Assembly (NCBI RefSeq): GCF_003086295.3
Contig: NC_092048.1
Location: 106,098,276 to 106,162,275, forward strand
Reading direction: 5' to 3'
Length of the DNA stretch: 64,000 nucleotides
From: Arachis hypogaea
Lineage: Eukaryota > Streptophyta > Magnoliopsida > Fabales > Fabaceae
Numbering within the stretch: position 1 is the first letter of the stretch; every line of letters begins with the position of its first letter. The notes beneath the pieces were generated by a model. It was given only the letters and a program-made list of their open reading frames with translations, did not search any database and was not told the DNA's origin. Shown here in pieces: positions 46,317 through 57,872 of the stretch. A program made the position numbers and the translations under genes.

Positions 46317-48054
46317 ACACTAGCATGTCCTCATGCTAAATCCAAGGTAAATAATTAGGGTTAAAGTGATGGAATGTCATGCAATGCAACCTAATTTAAA
46401 TTCAACTACCTAAATGAATGATGCATCATACAACTCTAATTTATTCACTCATATATAAAGCTTACATGTAGTCAAGTTAATTCACACTCTCAAGGAGTCA
46501 TGTATATATATATAGCCAACCCTTAAATAATAAATCATTTTAGCAAATGAGATGGGAAAGAAAACATTGTACGACCTTGCAAAACAATTAGTAAATTTAA
46601 GCACAGATATATGTTGATGAGTTATTGAACCCTCACTGGATTTTGTGTTTACTCTCTAGTCACTCAGTGTTTATTGGGTTTATTCACTCTATTTTTCTTT
46701 TTATTCTTAATTTCTATAGCTTTGTTTTTCATCTAACCAATCAACAATTATAGAATATAGTCATACCAAAAAGTCATGAGGTCTTAATTGAGGTTGTAAT
46801 GGGGTCAAGGTAAAGGTAAGGATTTATGTATAGGGTCAAGTGAGCAAATAAGTGAATCCTTAATTAGACTAAGATCTCACCTAACATACATATTTAGTAA
46901 AACAAAAATCTCTTTACCTATTTTCCCATATTATCCCACTTATTGTTACATGCTCATGTTTCACTTTTTAAATTTTTTATTCCATGTGCATTGCTTTTAT
47001 TTTGCATTGGGGAATTTCTTTTGTATCCCCTTTTATTTAAATGCTGAAAAATAACTCTCTCTCTCTTTTTTTTTTTTCAATACACATGGTAATTGAATCA
47101 CTTTGATTTTCTCATGAGCATGCTTCCCAAATTTATTTTATTTCTTTTAACTTCTCTACCTTTTGTTTATATCATCCATGTTCCCAAAAGGTTTCCCACA
47201 TTTTACTCTATTTATAATTTCCTATCTTAAGCTAACCAAGGATTCACTTGGAGTTTTCTTTTGTTTTTCTGCTTAAGGCTAGTAATTTGGCTAAGTAGAA
47301 TAAAGGGGTTTTAAAAGGCTCAAGGGGGCTAACAAGGGTGATGTAAAAGGTAGGCTAATTTAGGGTGAGTGAGCTAAAATCAAATGATGGCCTCAATCAT
47401 TCTCTTGGTATGTATCTATTCTATATTCTATAATTGGACATATAAATTAAAGCAAGGGAAAGAACATCAGAATAAAAAGAAATGTAACACACAGAAATGA
47501 AATTATGGTTTGAATGCAACCATACAATTTAAGCTCAAGACTCACAGGCTGTGTGTTCTCTAACTCAAGCATCATATATCATTTATATATTGTATGCAAG
47601 TTTAGTTAAAAATTCCCATTATTCTCATAAAAAAATTATTTAGGGTAGCTTTTAAAGTTTTATTGTTCCTCCTTGATGAAATGTTGTCAGCTTAACTACA
47701 TCATGTAATGCTATATACAAGTTTTGTGGATTTAAATATGATATGTTCAATTTCCTAGCTTACTTCCTTTTTATATTTTTCAATTTAAACTATACTATCT
47801 TATGCTAAAAAGGGTAAGCTATACTAATTAATCCACTAATAAATCAGAATTGCAAACTAAACTAAATAACTAAAATAAACTAAATGGCTAAAATATGAAC
47901 TAAAGATGCAAAATGCAGAAAATAGAGTAAAAATACATAAAAGCAATGTATAAGTACTCAGAAAATAACAGTAAAAAGACAAATACAAAAAAAATATCCA
48001 AAATAAAGAGAAAAAGTATGTAGTGGTTCACCAAAATAAACGGCAGAGATGGCG
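46317..48054 (-). other. Noncoding tail of element E
   Basis: AT-rich sequence between the env-position ORF and the 3' LTR, with similarity to the C tail. No gene is seen. Confidence 0.6.
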
Positions 48055-48070
48055 ACCTCCCCACACTTAA
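48055..48070 (-). other. Second, internal copy of the E polypurine tract
   Basis: It matches 46301-46316 over all 16 bases and lies just past the env-position ORF. It could prime plus-strand DNA internally. Confidence 0.6.
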
Positions 48071-48180
48071 AAGGAAGCATCGTCCTCGATGCTCAATCAA
48101 GTCGGGTGTGAAGGAGTGTCATCACTGGGAGGGATGGTAGCTGGAGTCTCAGTGGTGGTGGTGGGCTGAGGGTCTGGCTG

Positions 48181-49505
48181 CTATGGAGGAGGTGCTGACT
48201 GGATCGGGATCTCAAGATCTGCAGCCTCAATTTGATGTGGGACCGCTGCCTGTGGTGCGGCTGGTGCTGCCTCTCCCTGGGGATGGGTCTCTGCCTCGGG
48301 CGCATCCGCCTCTTCCTCAGATGCCTCGGACGGTGTGTCGGGCTCGGAGGGAATGTCACCGGATCGTATCATCAGCTTTAGGTGCTCATAGCGCCTCTTG
48401 TTGCGATGCTCCATCTAGTCAAGTCGTCGGAACAAGCAGTGCACCAGATAATAGACGGGCTCTATGGCAGGTGGAGATGCAGTGGTGGTAGCAGGGGTAG
48501 GTGGTGCAGCAGTAGAGGAAGAGGGTCTAGCAGATGGTGGGGCTGTCGCATCAGCAGCAGTGAATGGTGGTGGTCTGTGGCCCAAGGCTAAGAAGTTCCG
48601 GCTGTGCGGAATGATCTTCCTGCAATCCGCCGCTGGTGGTCTCTCATCGGCAGCCTCCCATGGCACGTCAGCTCGACGGCCAAGCTGTGTAACTAGATAT
48701 GGAAAGGGGAGGGTGCCTCGGACGTGGACCCTGGCCATATAGTGCCGAATGAAATGTGGTAGATAAAGGTCCTTACCCTCCAGCACGCACCAAAGGAGGG
48801 TGATCATAGCAGCCGGGATCTCCGTCTCGTGAGTACTCGGCATCACATAATTACTCAAGATCTGATGCCATAACCGAGCCTCATCATTTAAGTATGCTCT
48901 CTTGATCCCTCCAGGCATGGTAGTGTCTTGACCCATCTCCCAAGGAACATCGGGTCGAGAGCTATCCGTGCCTTCACGGCATCCCAATCAAACTGCATCT
49001 GACGCATGTCCTCCTCAGCCTTTGAATAACCATCAGGCTGATCGGACTTGGCTGGGAGCCAGAGAATGTCCTCTAAGGCCTCTTCAGTGACCAGAATTTG
49101 TTTTTCTCTCAGGTTCACTGCATCTAGGGTAGTGAGATAGTAGTTGCAGTAGAATTCCCGTACCCAAGATGAATTGACCTCTGTCAGTGTTCTTTCCAGA
49201 AAGAACTAGCCCATTTGCTTGATTTTCTCAGTGGTGTACTGCTGGAGTGCTTCTGGAATCTTTAGAGTTCGCTCCAGGTATAGATTTCTGGAGTTTGCAA
49301 AAGCTGGGTACTTCAGCTCACAGTACCGGTTTGCAAATTTTATAGGATCATTTGCAGGGAGCAGCTGGTTAGCTTTTTCCTGCTGTGTGAAGTTCTTCTC
49401 CCGCCATGAAGAATCGTGCATTAGAGCAATGATGGACTGGGAGGAATCTCCTCGCTTGCGCTTGCCAGTAGCCTTGCCTTTTCCTTTCCTCTGTGAGGCA
49501 GACAT
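48181..49505 (-). pseudogene. Element E env-position ORF, plant transposon-protein type, broken
   Basis: The ATG is at 49505-49503 (MSASQRKGKGKATGKRKRG, a basic N-terminus) after a TTTTTCAG acceptor-like site. The body has ERTLKIPEALQQYT and SSWVREFYCNYY, then AYLNDEARLWHQILSNYV and FPYLVTQLGRRADV. Breaks are a TAG at 49206-49208, a frame change near 48930-48990, and a TAG at 48415-48417 before MEHRNKRRYEHLK; the frame ends at 48181. Domain order matches F's intact copy. The C-terminus is Pro/Ala/Glu-rich instead of coiled coil. Confidence 0.7.
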
Positions 49506-49520
49506 CCTGAAAAACAGAGA
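49506..49520 (-). promoter_or_regulatory. Candidate 3' splice acceptor before the E env-position ORF
   Basis: The minus strand reads TTCTCTGTTTTTCAG then GATG, the same spacing as in C (8636-8655). Confidence 0.5.
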
Positions 49521-50143
49521 ACCAGGATATGGATAAAATAGGAAAGCAAATAGGCAATTAAACAAGAGAAACTCAAAGTGGCAAAGGAGAAATAGAATAA
49601 GGAAAATGAGTAAATGAAATATGATTGAATTTATGTTAAATGGAAAAATAATCAATATGTCATGGTTAGAAAGTTAGAGGAAAGTGAAAATAATCAGAAA
49701 AGAGGTTAAAAGGGTTAGTATGGTTAGAATTTGAAAAAGAAATTGGTAAATTAAAATTAGTGAGTTAGTGATGAGCGGATAATTTATACGCTTTTTGGCA
49801 TTGTTTTTAGTATGTTTTTAGTAGGATCTATTTACTTTTAGGGATGTTTTCATTAGTTTTTATGTTAAATTCACATTTCTGGACTTTACTATGAGTTTGT
49901 GTGTTTTTCTGTGATTTCAGAAATTTTCTGGCTGAAATTGAGGGACTTGAGCAAAAATCAGATTCAGAGGTTGAAAAAGGACTGCTGATGCTGTTGGATT
50001 CTAACCTCCCTGCACTCAAAGTGGATTTTCTAGAGCTACAGAACTCGAAATGGCGCGCTTCCAATTGCGTTGGAAAGTAGACATCCAGGGCTTTCCAGCA
50101 ATATATAATAGTTCATACTTTGGCCAAGATTTGACGACGTAAA

Positions 50144-50249
50144 CTGGCGTTCAACGCCAGCCTTCTGCCCAAATCTGGCGTCCAGCGCCAGAAAAGGATC
50201 CAAAACCAGAGTTGAACGCCCAAACTGGCACAGAACTTGGCGTTCAACT
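50144..50249. repeat. LTR palindromes of family F
   Basis: ctggcgttcaacgccag (50144-50160), ctggcgtccagcgccag (50175-50191) and a longer dyad gttgaacgccc...ggcgttcaac (50212-50249). The motif is repeated in the F interior at 55994-56072 and 57761-57809. Confidence 0.9.
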
Positions 50250-50368
50250 CCACAAATGGCCTCTGCACGTGCTACACTCAGGCTCAGCCCAAACACACAC
50301 CAAGTGGGCCCCGGAAGTGGATTTATACATCAAATACTTACTCATGTAAACCCTAGTGACTAGTTTAT

Positions 50369-50376
50369 TATAAATA
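50369..50376 (+). promoter_or_regulatory. TATA box of the F LTR
   Basis: TATAAATA followed by GGACC lies about 120 bp downstream of the palindromes. It is conserved in the 3' LTR (61359-61366) and the solo LTR (56685-56692). Confidence 0.65.
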
Positions 50377-51435
50377 GGACCTCTTACTATTGTATTAAGA
50401 ATCTTTGGATTATCTTTGGATTACCTTATGATCCTTTGATCACGTTTAGGGGGCTGGCCATCTCGGCCATGCCTGGACCTTCACTTATGTATTTTCAACG
50501 GTAGAGTTTCTACACTCCATAGATTAAGGTGTGGAGCTCTACTGTTCCTCAAAGATTAATGCAAAGTACTACTGTTTTCTATTCAATTCTTCTTATTTCT
50601 CTTCTAAGATATCCATTCGCACCCAAGAACGTGATGAAGGTGATGATTTTGTGTGACGCTCATCACCATCTCCCCTATGAACACGTGCCTGACAAACACT
50701 TCTGTTCTACATGAAATAAGCTAGAATGAGTATCTCTTAGATCTCCTAACCAGAATCTTCGTGGCGTAAGATAGAATGATGGCGGCATTCAAGAGAATCC
50801 GGAAGGTCTAAACCTTGTCTGTGGTATTCTGAGTAGGATTCAATGATTGAATTACTGTGACGAGCTTCAAACTCGCGAGTGCTGGGCGTTAGTGACAGAC
50901 GCAAAAGGAGGGTGAATCCTATTCCAGCATGATCGAGAACCAACAGATAAATAGCCGTGCCGTGACAGGGTGCGTGAGCATATTATTCACTGAGAGGAGG
51001 GGATGTAGCCACTGACAACGGTGATGCCCTTGCATAAAGCCAGCCATGGAAAGGAGTAAGACTGATTGGATGAAGATAGCAGGAAAGCAGAGGTTCAGAG
51101 GAACGAAAGCATCTCCATTCGCTTATCTGAAATTCCTACCAATGAATTACATAAGTATTTCTATCCCTATTCTATTTTATTATTCGAAAACACCATTATC
51201 AATTTATATCTGCCTGACTGAGATTTACAAGGTGACCATAGCTTGCTTCATACCAACAATCTCCGTGGGATTCGACCCTTACTCACGTAAGGTATTACTT
51301 GGACGACCCAGTGCACTTGCTGGTTAGTTGTATCGAAGTTGTGACAATCATGAATTAAGATCAGAGCACCAAGCTTTGGAGCCATTACCAGGATTTGTTC
51401 GAGCCTGGAGATCACAATTTCGTGCACCATGTTTT

Positions 51436-51453
51436 TGGCGCCGTTGCCGGGGA
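51436..51453 (+). other. Element F primer-binding site (tRNA-Asp)
   Basis: TGGCGCCGTTGCCGGGGA matches the complement of the tRNA-Asp 3' end over all 18 bases, six bases after the LTR. Confidence 0.92.
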
Positions 51454-53462
51454 TTGTTTGTGTATGGACAACTAACGGCTCATCTTGTTGCTCAGATTAG
51501 GTAATTTTCTTTTTATTTTATTTTCAAAAATTTTTCAAAAAAAATTTCTAAAATTTTCTCATCTATTTTCGAAAAAAATAAAAATGTTTTCAAAAATAAT
51601 TTATTCTATGGCTTCAAAATTTTTAAGAATGAATTCTAGTGTTTCATGAAATATGTTGAATCATATCTGGCTGTAAAGCCATACCCAAACTACTTTGGGA
51701 TTGGTATTCAACTAATCACTCCAGCCCATGTAATTATATGTTGCAGCCTGGCTGGCTGTAAAGCCATGTCTAAATTCATTTGGACTGAGGCAGCAATTTG
51801 TTATCAAGAGCAAGCTAGTTGGAGTTAATCCACCTGCTACTGTTTCTGATCACCTGCTGAAGCTTGGCTGGCCATTGGCCATGTCTAGTGTTTTGGACTG
51901 GAGCTTTCTTTGAAAGCTTGGCTGGCTAGTGAGCCATGTCTAATTCCTGGACTGAAGCTTTAGACTAACATGGCAAGATTCCTGGAATTCATATTAAAAA
52001 TTTTTGGAATCCTTATTTTTCCTTTTTAATTTTCGAAAAATATAAAATAAAAAATCCAAAAAAATTTAGAAAATCATAAAAATCAAAAATATATTGTGTT
52101 TCTTGTTTGAGTCTTGAGTCATATCATAAGTTTGGTGTCACTTGCATATGCATCTTGCATTTTTTCGAAAATTTCATGCATTCATAGTGTTCTTCATGAT
52201 CTTCAAGTTGTTCTTGGTAAGCCTTCTTATTTGATCTTGATGATTTTTTGTTTTGTGTCTTTTATTGTTTTTCATATGCATTTTTCGTTTCTTAGAGTCT
52301 AAACATGAAAGATTTCTAAGTTTGGTGTCTTGCATGTTTTCTTTGCATTAAAAATTTTTCAAAAATATGTTCTTGATGTTCATCATGATCTTCATAGTGT
52401 TCTTGGTGTTCATCTTGACATTCATAGCATTCTTGCATGCATTCATTGTTTTGATCTAAAAATTTCATGCATTGCATAATTTTCATGTTTTTCATAAAAA
52501 TTTCAAAAATAAAAAAAATATCTTTCCCTTTTTCTCTCATCAAATTCAAAAATTTGAGTTGACTTTTTCAAAAATTTTTAAAATCAAAGTTGTTTCTTAT
52601 GAGTCAAATCAAATTTTCAATTTGAAAATCTTATCTTTTTCAAAATCTTTTTCAAAAATCAAATCTTTTTCAAAATTCTTAGTTATTTTCGAAAATTCCA
52701 AAAATAATTTTCAAAAAATCTTTTTCTCATTTTAAATCATAATTTTCGAAAATAACTTAAACAATTAATGTTTTGGTTCAAAAATTTGAAGTTTGTTACT
52801 TGCTTGTTAAGAAAGATTCAAACTTTGAGTTCTAGAATCATATCTTGTGATTTCTTATGAATCAAGTCATTAATTGTGATTTTAAAAATCAAATCTTTTT
52901 CAAAACTAATTTCAAATCATATCTTTTCAAAAATATCTTCTTATCTTATCTTTTTCAAAAATATCTTTTCAAAATATCTTTTCTAACTTCCTAACTTCTT
53001 ATCTTTTCAAAATTGGTTTTCAAAATTTGTTTCAACTAACTAACTAACTTTTTGTTTGTTTCTTAACTTTTTCAAAACCACCTAACTAACTCTCTCTCTC
53101 TAATTTTCGAAAATATCTCCCCTCTTTTTCAAAAATTTCTTTTTATTAACTAATTATTTTTATTTTTAAATTTTAAAAATTTTTCGAAAACTTCTAACAT
53201 TTTTCAAAAACCATTTTTCAAAAGTCACTAACTCTTTTTCAAAATAATTTTCGAAAATTATACCTCCCCCCATCCTATTCTATTTATTCATTCATATCCT
53301 AACATCTCATCTCACATCTCTTCCATTCGTACAGTTGCGTTTCTTCCTTTACATCACATTCTTTATCTCCCCCTTCTCTTCCACTCACAAAGGGATCCCT
53401 ATACTGTGGTATAAAGGATCTCTATTATTATTATCATTTTTCTGGCCATTCTTCCTTGTCAT
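51454..53462 (+). other. Element F 5' leader
   Basis: A 2-kb noncoding leader between primer-binding site and gag. It has four covarying hairpins (51668-51936), two TAAGTTTGGTGT copies (52127, 52317) and at least eight TTTTCGAAAA-type palindromes among TTTTTCAAAAAT repeats. No coding capacity is seen. Confidence 0.8.
51668..51936 (+). other. Four hairpin repeats in the F leader (packaging-signal-like)
   Basis: TGGCTGTAAAGCCA (51668-51681), TGGCTGTAAAGCCA (51753-51766), TGGCCATTGGCCA (51869-51881) and TGGCTAGTGAGCCA (51923-51936). The last three are each followed by TGTCTA; the first is followed by a diverged sequence. Stem pairs stay complementary while bases change. The position after the primer-binding site is where retroelement packaging or dimerisation signals lie. 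Confidence 0.55.
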
Positions 53463-55790
53463 ATGAGCAGGAGCAAGGATAAGAACATTCTTGTGGAAGC
53501 AGATCCAGAACCTGAAAGGACTCTGAAGAGAAAATTAAGAGAAGCTAAAATACAACAATCCAGAGATAACCTTTCAGAAATTTTTGAACAGGAAGAGGAG
53601 ATGGCAGCCGAAAATAATAATAATATAAGGAAGATGCTTGGTGACTTTACTGCACCTAATTCCAATTTACATGGAAGAAGCATCTCCATTCCTGCCATTG
53701 GAGCAAACAACTTTGAGCTGAAACCTCAGTTAGTTTCTCTGATGCAGCAGAACTACAAGTTTCATGGACTTCCATCTGAAGATCCTTTTTAGTTCTTAAC
53801 TGAATTCTTGCAGATATGTGATACTGTTAAGATTAATGGAGTAGATCCTGAAGTCTACAGGCTCATGCTTTTCCCTTTTGTTGTAAGAGACAGAGCTAGA
53901 TTATGGTTGGATTCTCAACACAAAGACAGCCTGAACTCTTGGGATAAGCTGGTCACGGCTTTCTTAGCCAAGTACTTTCCTCCTCAAAAGCTGAGCAAGC
54001 TTAGAGCTGATGTTCAAACCTTCAGACAGAAAGAAGGTGAATCTCTCTATGAAGCTTGGGAAAGATACAAACAGTTGACCAAAAAGTGTCCTTCTGACAT
54101 GCTTTCATAATGGACCATCCTGGATATATTCTATGATGGTTTATCTGAGCTATCAAAGATGTCACTGGACACTTCTGTAGGTGGATCCATTCACCTAAAG
54201 AAAACGCCTGCAGAAGCTCAAGAACTCATTGACATGGTTGCTAATAACCAGTTCATGTACACTTCTGAAAGGAATCCTGTGAGTAATGGGACGCCTATGA
54301 AGAAGGGAGTTCTTGAAGTTGATACTCTGAATGCCATATTGGCTCAGAATAAAATATTGACTCAGCAAGTCAATATGATCTCTCAGAGTCTGCATGGAAT
54401 GCAAGCTGCATCCAACAGTACTCAAGAGGCATCTTCTGAAGAAGAAGCTTATGATCCTGAGCACCCTGCAATAGCAGAGGTAAATTACTTAGGTGAACCT
54501 TATGGAAACACCTATAACTCAACATGGAGAAATCATCCAAATTTCTCATGGAAGGATCAAAAGCCCCAACAAGGCTTTAATAATGGTGGAAGAAACAGGT
54601 TTAGCAATAGCAAACCTTTTCCATCATCAACTCAGCAACAGACAGAGAACTCTGAACAAAATGCTTCTAATTTAGCAAATCTAGTCTCTGATCTATCTAA
54701 GGCCACTGTAAGTTTCATGAATGAAACAAGGTCTTCCATTAGAAATCTGGAAGCACAAGTGGGCCAGCTGAGTAAAAGGATCACTGAAATCCCTCCTAGT
54801 ACTCTCCCAAGCAATACAGAAGAGAACCCAAAAGGAGAGTGCAAGGCCATTGACATAAGCGCCATGGCCGAACCTCTGAGGAGAGGAGAGGACGTGAATC
54901 CCAAGGAGGAAGACCTCCAGGGACGTCCAGTGATCAATAAGGAGCTTCCCTCTGGGGAATCAAAGGACTCTGAGGCTCATCTAGAGACTATAGAGATCCC
55001 ATTGAACCTTCTTATGCCCTTCATGAGCTCTGATGAGTATTCCTCTTCTGAAGAGAATGAGGATGTCACTGAAGAGCAAACTGCCAAGTTTCTTGGTGCA
55101 ATCATGAAGCTGAATGCCAAATTATTTGGCATTGATGCTTGGGAAGTTGAACCTCCCTTGTTCATCAATGAACTAAGTGATCTGGATCAACTGACATTGC
55201 CTCAAAAGAGACAGGATCCTGGAAAGTTCATAATACCCTGTACCATAGGCACCATGATCTTTAAGGCTCTGTGTGACCTTAGTTCAGGGATAAACCTCAT
55301 GCCCCTCTCTGTGATAGAGAAACTGGGAATCTATGGGGTGCAAGCTGCTAAAATCTCACTAGAGATGGCAGACAGCTCAAGAAGACAGGCTTATGGACAA
55401 GTAGAAGATGTATTAGTAAAGGTTGAGGGCCTTTACATACCTACTGATTTCATAGTCCTGTATACTGGAAAGGAAGAGGATGAATCCATCATCCTAGGAA
55501 GACCTTTCCTGGCCACAGCAAGAGCTGTGATTGATGTTGACAGAGGTGAAATAGTCCTTCAATGGAATGAGAACTCCCTTGTATTCAAAACTCAAGGATC
55601 TCCTTCTGCAACCATGGGGAGGAAGCAGGAAAAGCTTCTCTCCAAGCAGAGTCAACCAGAGCCCCCACAGTCAAACTCTAAGTTTGGTGTTGGGAGGCCA
55701 CAACCAAACTCTAAGTTTGGTGTTGAACTCCCATATCCAAACTCTAAGTTTGGTGTTGGAGAGTTTCAACAAGACTCTACACATCTGTGA
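53463..55790 (+). pseudogene. Element F gag-protease, two in-frame stops
   Basis: The ATG is at 53463-53465 (MSRSKDKNILVEADPEPERT). One frame runs to 55790 with stops at 53790-53792 and 54108-54110. Capsid spans about 53700-54260 (RLMLFPFVVRDRARLWLD, YEAWERYKQLTKKCPSDML). An Asn/Gln-rich middle is followed by a coiled-coil-like RSSIRNLEAQVGQLSKRI. Protease-like IPCTIGTMIFKALCDLSSG near 55220-55290 and SIILGRPFLATARAVIDV near 55500 match B, but the D-L-G-A catalytic phrase reads DLSSG. The C-terminus has three NSKFGVG/E repeats encoded by a DNA motif also found in noncoding parts of B and F. Nothing like RT follows. Confidence 0.88.
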
Positions 55791-55810
55791 GGCTCCATGA
55801 GAGCCCACTG

Positions 55811-55856
55811 TCAAGCTATTGACATTAAAGAAGCGCTTGTTGGGAGGCAACCCAAT
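55811..55856 (+). other. Conserved post-pol block with hairpin, element F
   Basis: GTCAAGCTATTGAC, AAGCGCTT and the hairpin TTGGGAGGCAACCCAA (55840-55855) lie 20 bases after the gag-protease stop. They match B 19291-19338 closely, which marks the lost pol's 3' border. Confidence 0.65.
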
Positions 55857-55993
55857 GTTTATCTAACTCTTATTTTTATTGTTTTTCATGTTTTCTTAGG
55901 ATAATGATCATGTGGAGTCACAAAATAAATATAAAAATTGGAAACGGAATCAAAAATAGCAGAAGAAAAATCACACCCTGGAGGAGCATCTGT

Positions 55994-56072
55994 CTGGCGT
56001 TCAGCGCCAGAACAGAGCATGGTTCTGGCGCTGAACGCTCAAAATGGGCAGCTTCTGGGCGCTGAACGCCAG
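55994..56072. repeat. Internal palindromes of family F, left part
   Basis: ctggcgttcagcgccag (55994-56010), tctggcgctgaacgctc, and tgggcgctgaacgccag (56056-56072), the LTR motif repeated in the interior. The solo LTR follows at 56084. Confidence 0.85.
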
Positions 56073-56083
56073 AAATGGCACAC

Positions 56084-57752
56084 TGATGAGCGGATAATTT
56101 ATACGCTTTTTGACATTGTTTTTAGTATGTTTTTAGTAGGATCTAGTTACTTTTAGGGATGTTTTTAATAGATTTTGTGTTAAATTCACATTTCTGGACT
56201 TTACTATGAGTTTGTGTGTTTTTCTGTGATTTTAGGTATTTTTTGGCTGAAATTGAGGGACTTGAGCAAAAATCAGATTCAGAGGTTGAAAAAGGACTGC
56301 TGATGCTGTTGGATTCTGACCTCCCTGCACTCAAAGTAGATTTTCTGGAGCTACAGAACTCGAAATGGCGCGCTTTCAATTGCGTTGAAAAGTAGACATC
56401 CAGGGCTTTCCAGCAATATATAATAGTCCATACTTTGGCCAAGAATTGACGACGTAAACTGGCGTTCAACGCCAACCTTCTGCCCAAATCTGGCGTCCAG
56501 CGCCAGAAAAGGATCCAAAACCAGAGTTGAACGCCCAAACTGGCACAGAAACTGGCGTTCAACTCCACAAATGGCCTCTGCACGTGTAACACTCAAGCCC
56601 AAGCCCAAGCACACACCAAGTGGGTCCCGGAAGTGGATTTGTACATCAATTACTTACTCATGTAAACCCTAGTAGCTAGTTTATTATAAATAGGACCTTT
56701 TACTATTGTATGAGGTATCTTTTGATCATTTTAGGATCTTAGGATCATCTTTGGACGCCTGGTTCTTAGATCAGAGGGGCTGGCCATCTCGGCCATGCCT
56801 GGACCTTCACTTATGTATTTTCATACGGTAGAGTTTCTACACTCCATAGATTAAGGTGTGGAGCTCTGCTGTTCCTCAAAGATTAATGCAAAGTACTACT
56901 GTTTTCTATTCAATTCTTCTTATTTCGCTTCTAAGATATCCATTCACACCCAAGAACGTAATGAAGGTGATGATTATGTGTGACGCTCATCATCCTTCTC
57001 CCTTATGAACGCGTGCCTGACAAACACTTCTGTTCTACATGAATTAAGCTAGAATGAATATCTCTTAGATCTCCTAACCAGAATCTTCGTGGCGTACGCT
57101 AGAATGATGGCGGCATTCAAGAGAATCCGGAAGGTCTAAACCTTGTCTGTGGTATTCTGAGTAGGATTCAATGATTGAATGACTGTGACGAGCTTCAAAC
57201 TCGCAATTGTTGGGCGTTAGTGACAGACGCAAAAGGAGGGTGAATCCTATTCCAGCATGATCGAGAACCGACAGATGAATAGCCGTGCCTTGACAGGGTG
57301 CGTGAGCATATGATTCACTGAGAGGAGGGGATGTAGCCACTGACAACGGTGATGCCCTTGCATACAGCCAGCCATGGAAAGGAGTAAGACTGATTGGATG
57401 AAGATAGCAGGAAAGCAGAGGTTCAGAGGAACGAAAAGCATCTCCATTCGCTTATCTGAAATCCCTGCCAATGAATCTACATAAGTATCTCTATCCCTTT
57501 TATTGTTTATTTGAATCTAATAAAATATCATGTTTAAATCCGCCTGACTGAGATTTGCAAGGTGACCATAGCTTGCTTCATACCAACAATCTCCATGGGA
57601 TTCGACCCTTACTCACGTAAGGTATTACTTGGACGACCCAGTGCACTTGCTAGTTAGTTGAACGGAGTTGTGTCCACACATAGGTGCCATAATAATGATT
57701 CCATACAACAACAAAGAATACTACATTGATGTGAACACAATTTCGTGCACCA
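56084..57752 (+). mobile_element. Solo LTR of family F nested inside element F
   Basis: 1,669 bp from TGATGAGCGG to GTGCACCA with a perfect 5-bp duplication cacac (56079-56083 and 57753-57757). It is more diverged from both F LTRs than they are from each other, so it came from another family member. It lies within the internal palindrome array. Short frames in it are LTR sequence. Confidence 0.93.
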
Positions 57753-57760
57753 CACACAGA

Positions 57761-57809
57761 TGGGCGTTGAACGCCCAAAATGGCCACCAACTTGGCGCTG
57801 AACGCCCAG
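57761..57809. repeat. Internal palindromes of family F, right part
   Basis: tgggcgttgaacgccca (57761-57777) and tggcgctgaacgcccag (57793-57809) continue the array beyond the solo LTR. Confidence 0.85.
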
Positions 57810-57872
57810 AGTTGGGTACAAAGGCATTTTTACATGCCTAATGGGTGCAGGGATGTAAATCCTTGAACACCT

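Larger units (their letters stand above)
49769..51429 (+). repeat. Element F 5' LTR
   Basis: 1,661 bp. Palindromes are at 50144-50249 and the TATA box TATAAATA at 50369-50376. It ends TTTCGTGCACCA and is followed six bases later by the primer-binding site. ORFs crossing it (50036-50296, 51046-51327) recur in the 3' LTR and are LTR sequence, not genes. Confidence 0.95.

Noticed and set aside
50036..50296. Minus-strand ORFs (and copies at 56351-56614 and 61026-61286)
   Set aside because: The same frame appears in all three F-family LTRs. It is LTR sequence with a palindrome and has no codon-level support.
51046..51327. 93-codon ORF repeated at 62036-62317
   Set aside because: Identical because the two LTRs are nearly identical; located in the LTR transcribed region. 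No domain.
51436..51453. tRNA-Asp gene fragment
   Set aside because: Matches only the complement of the tRNA 3' end and sits six bases after an LTR. It is a primer-binding site.
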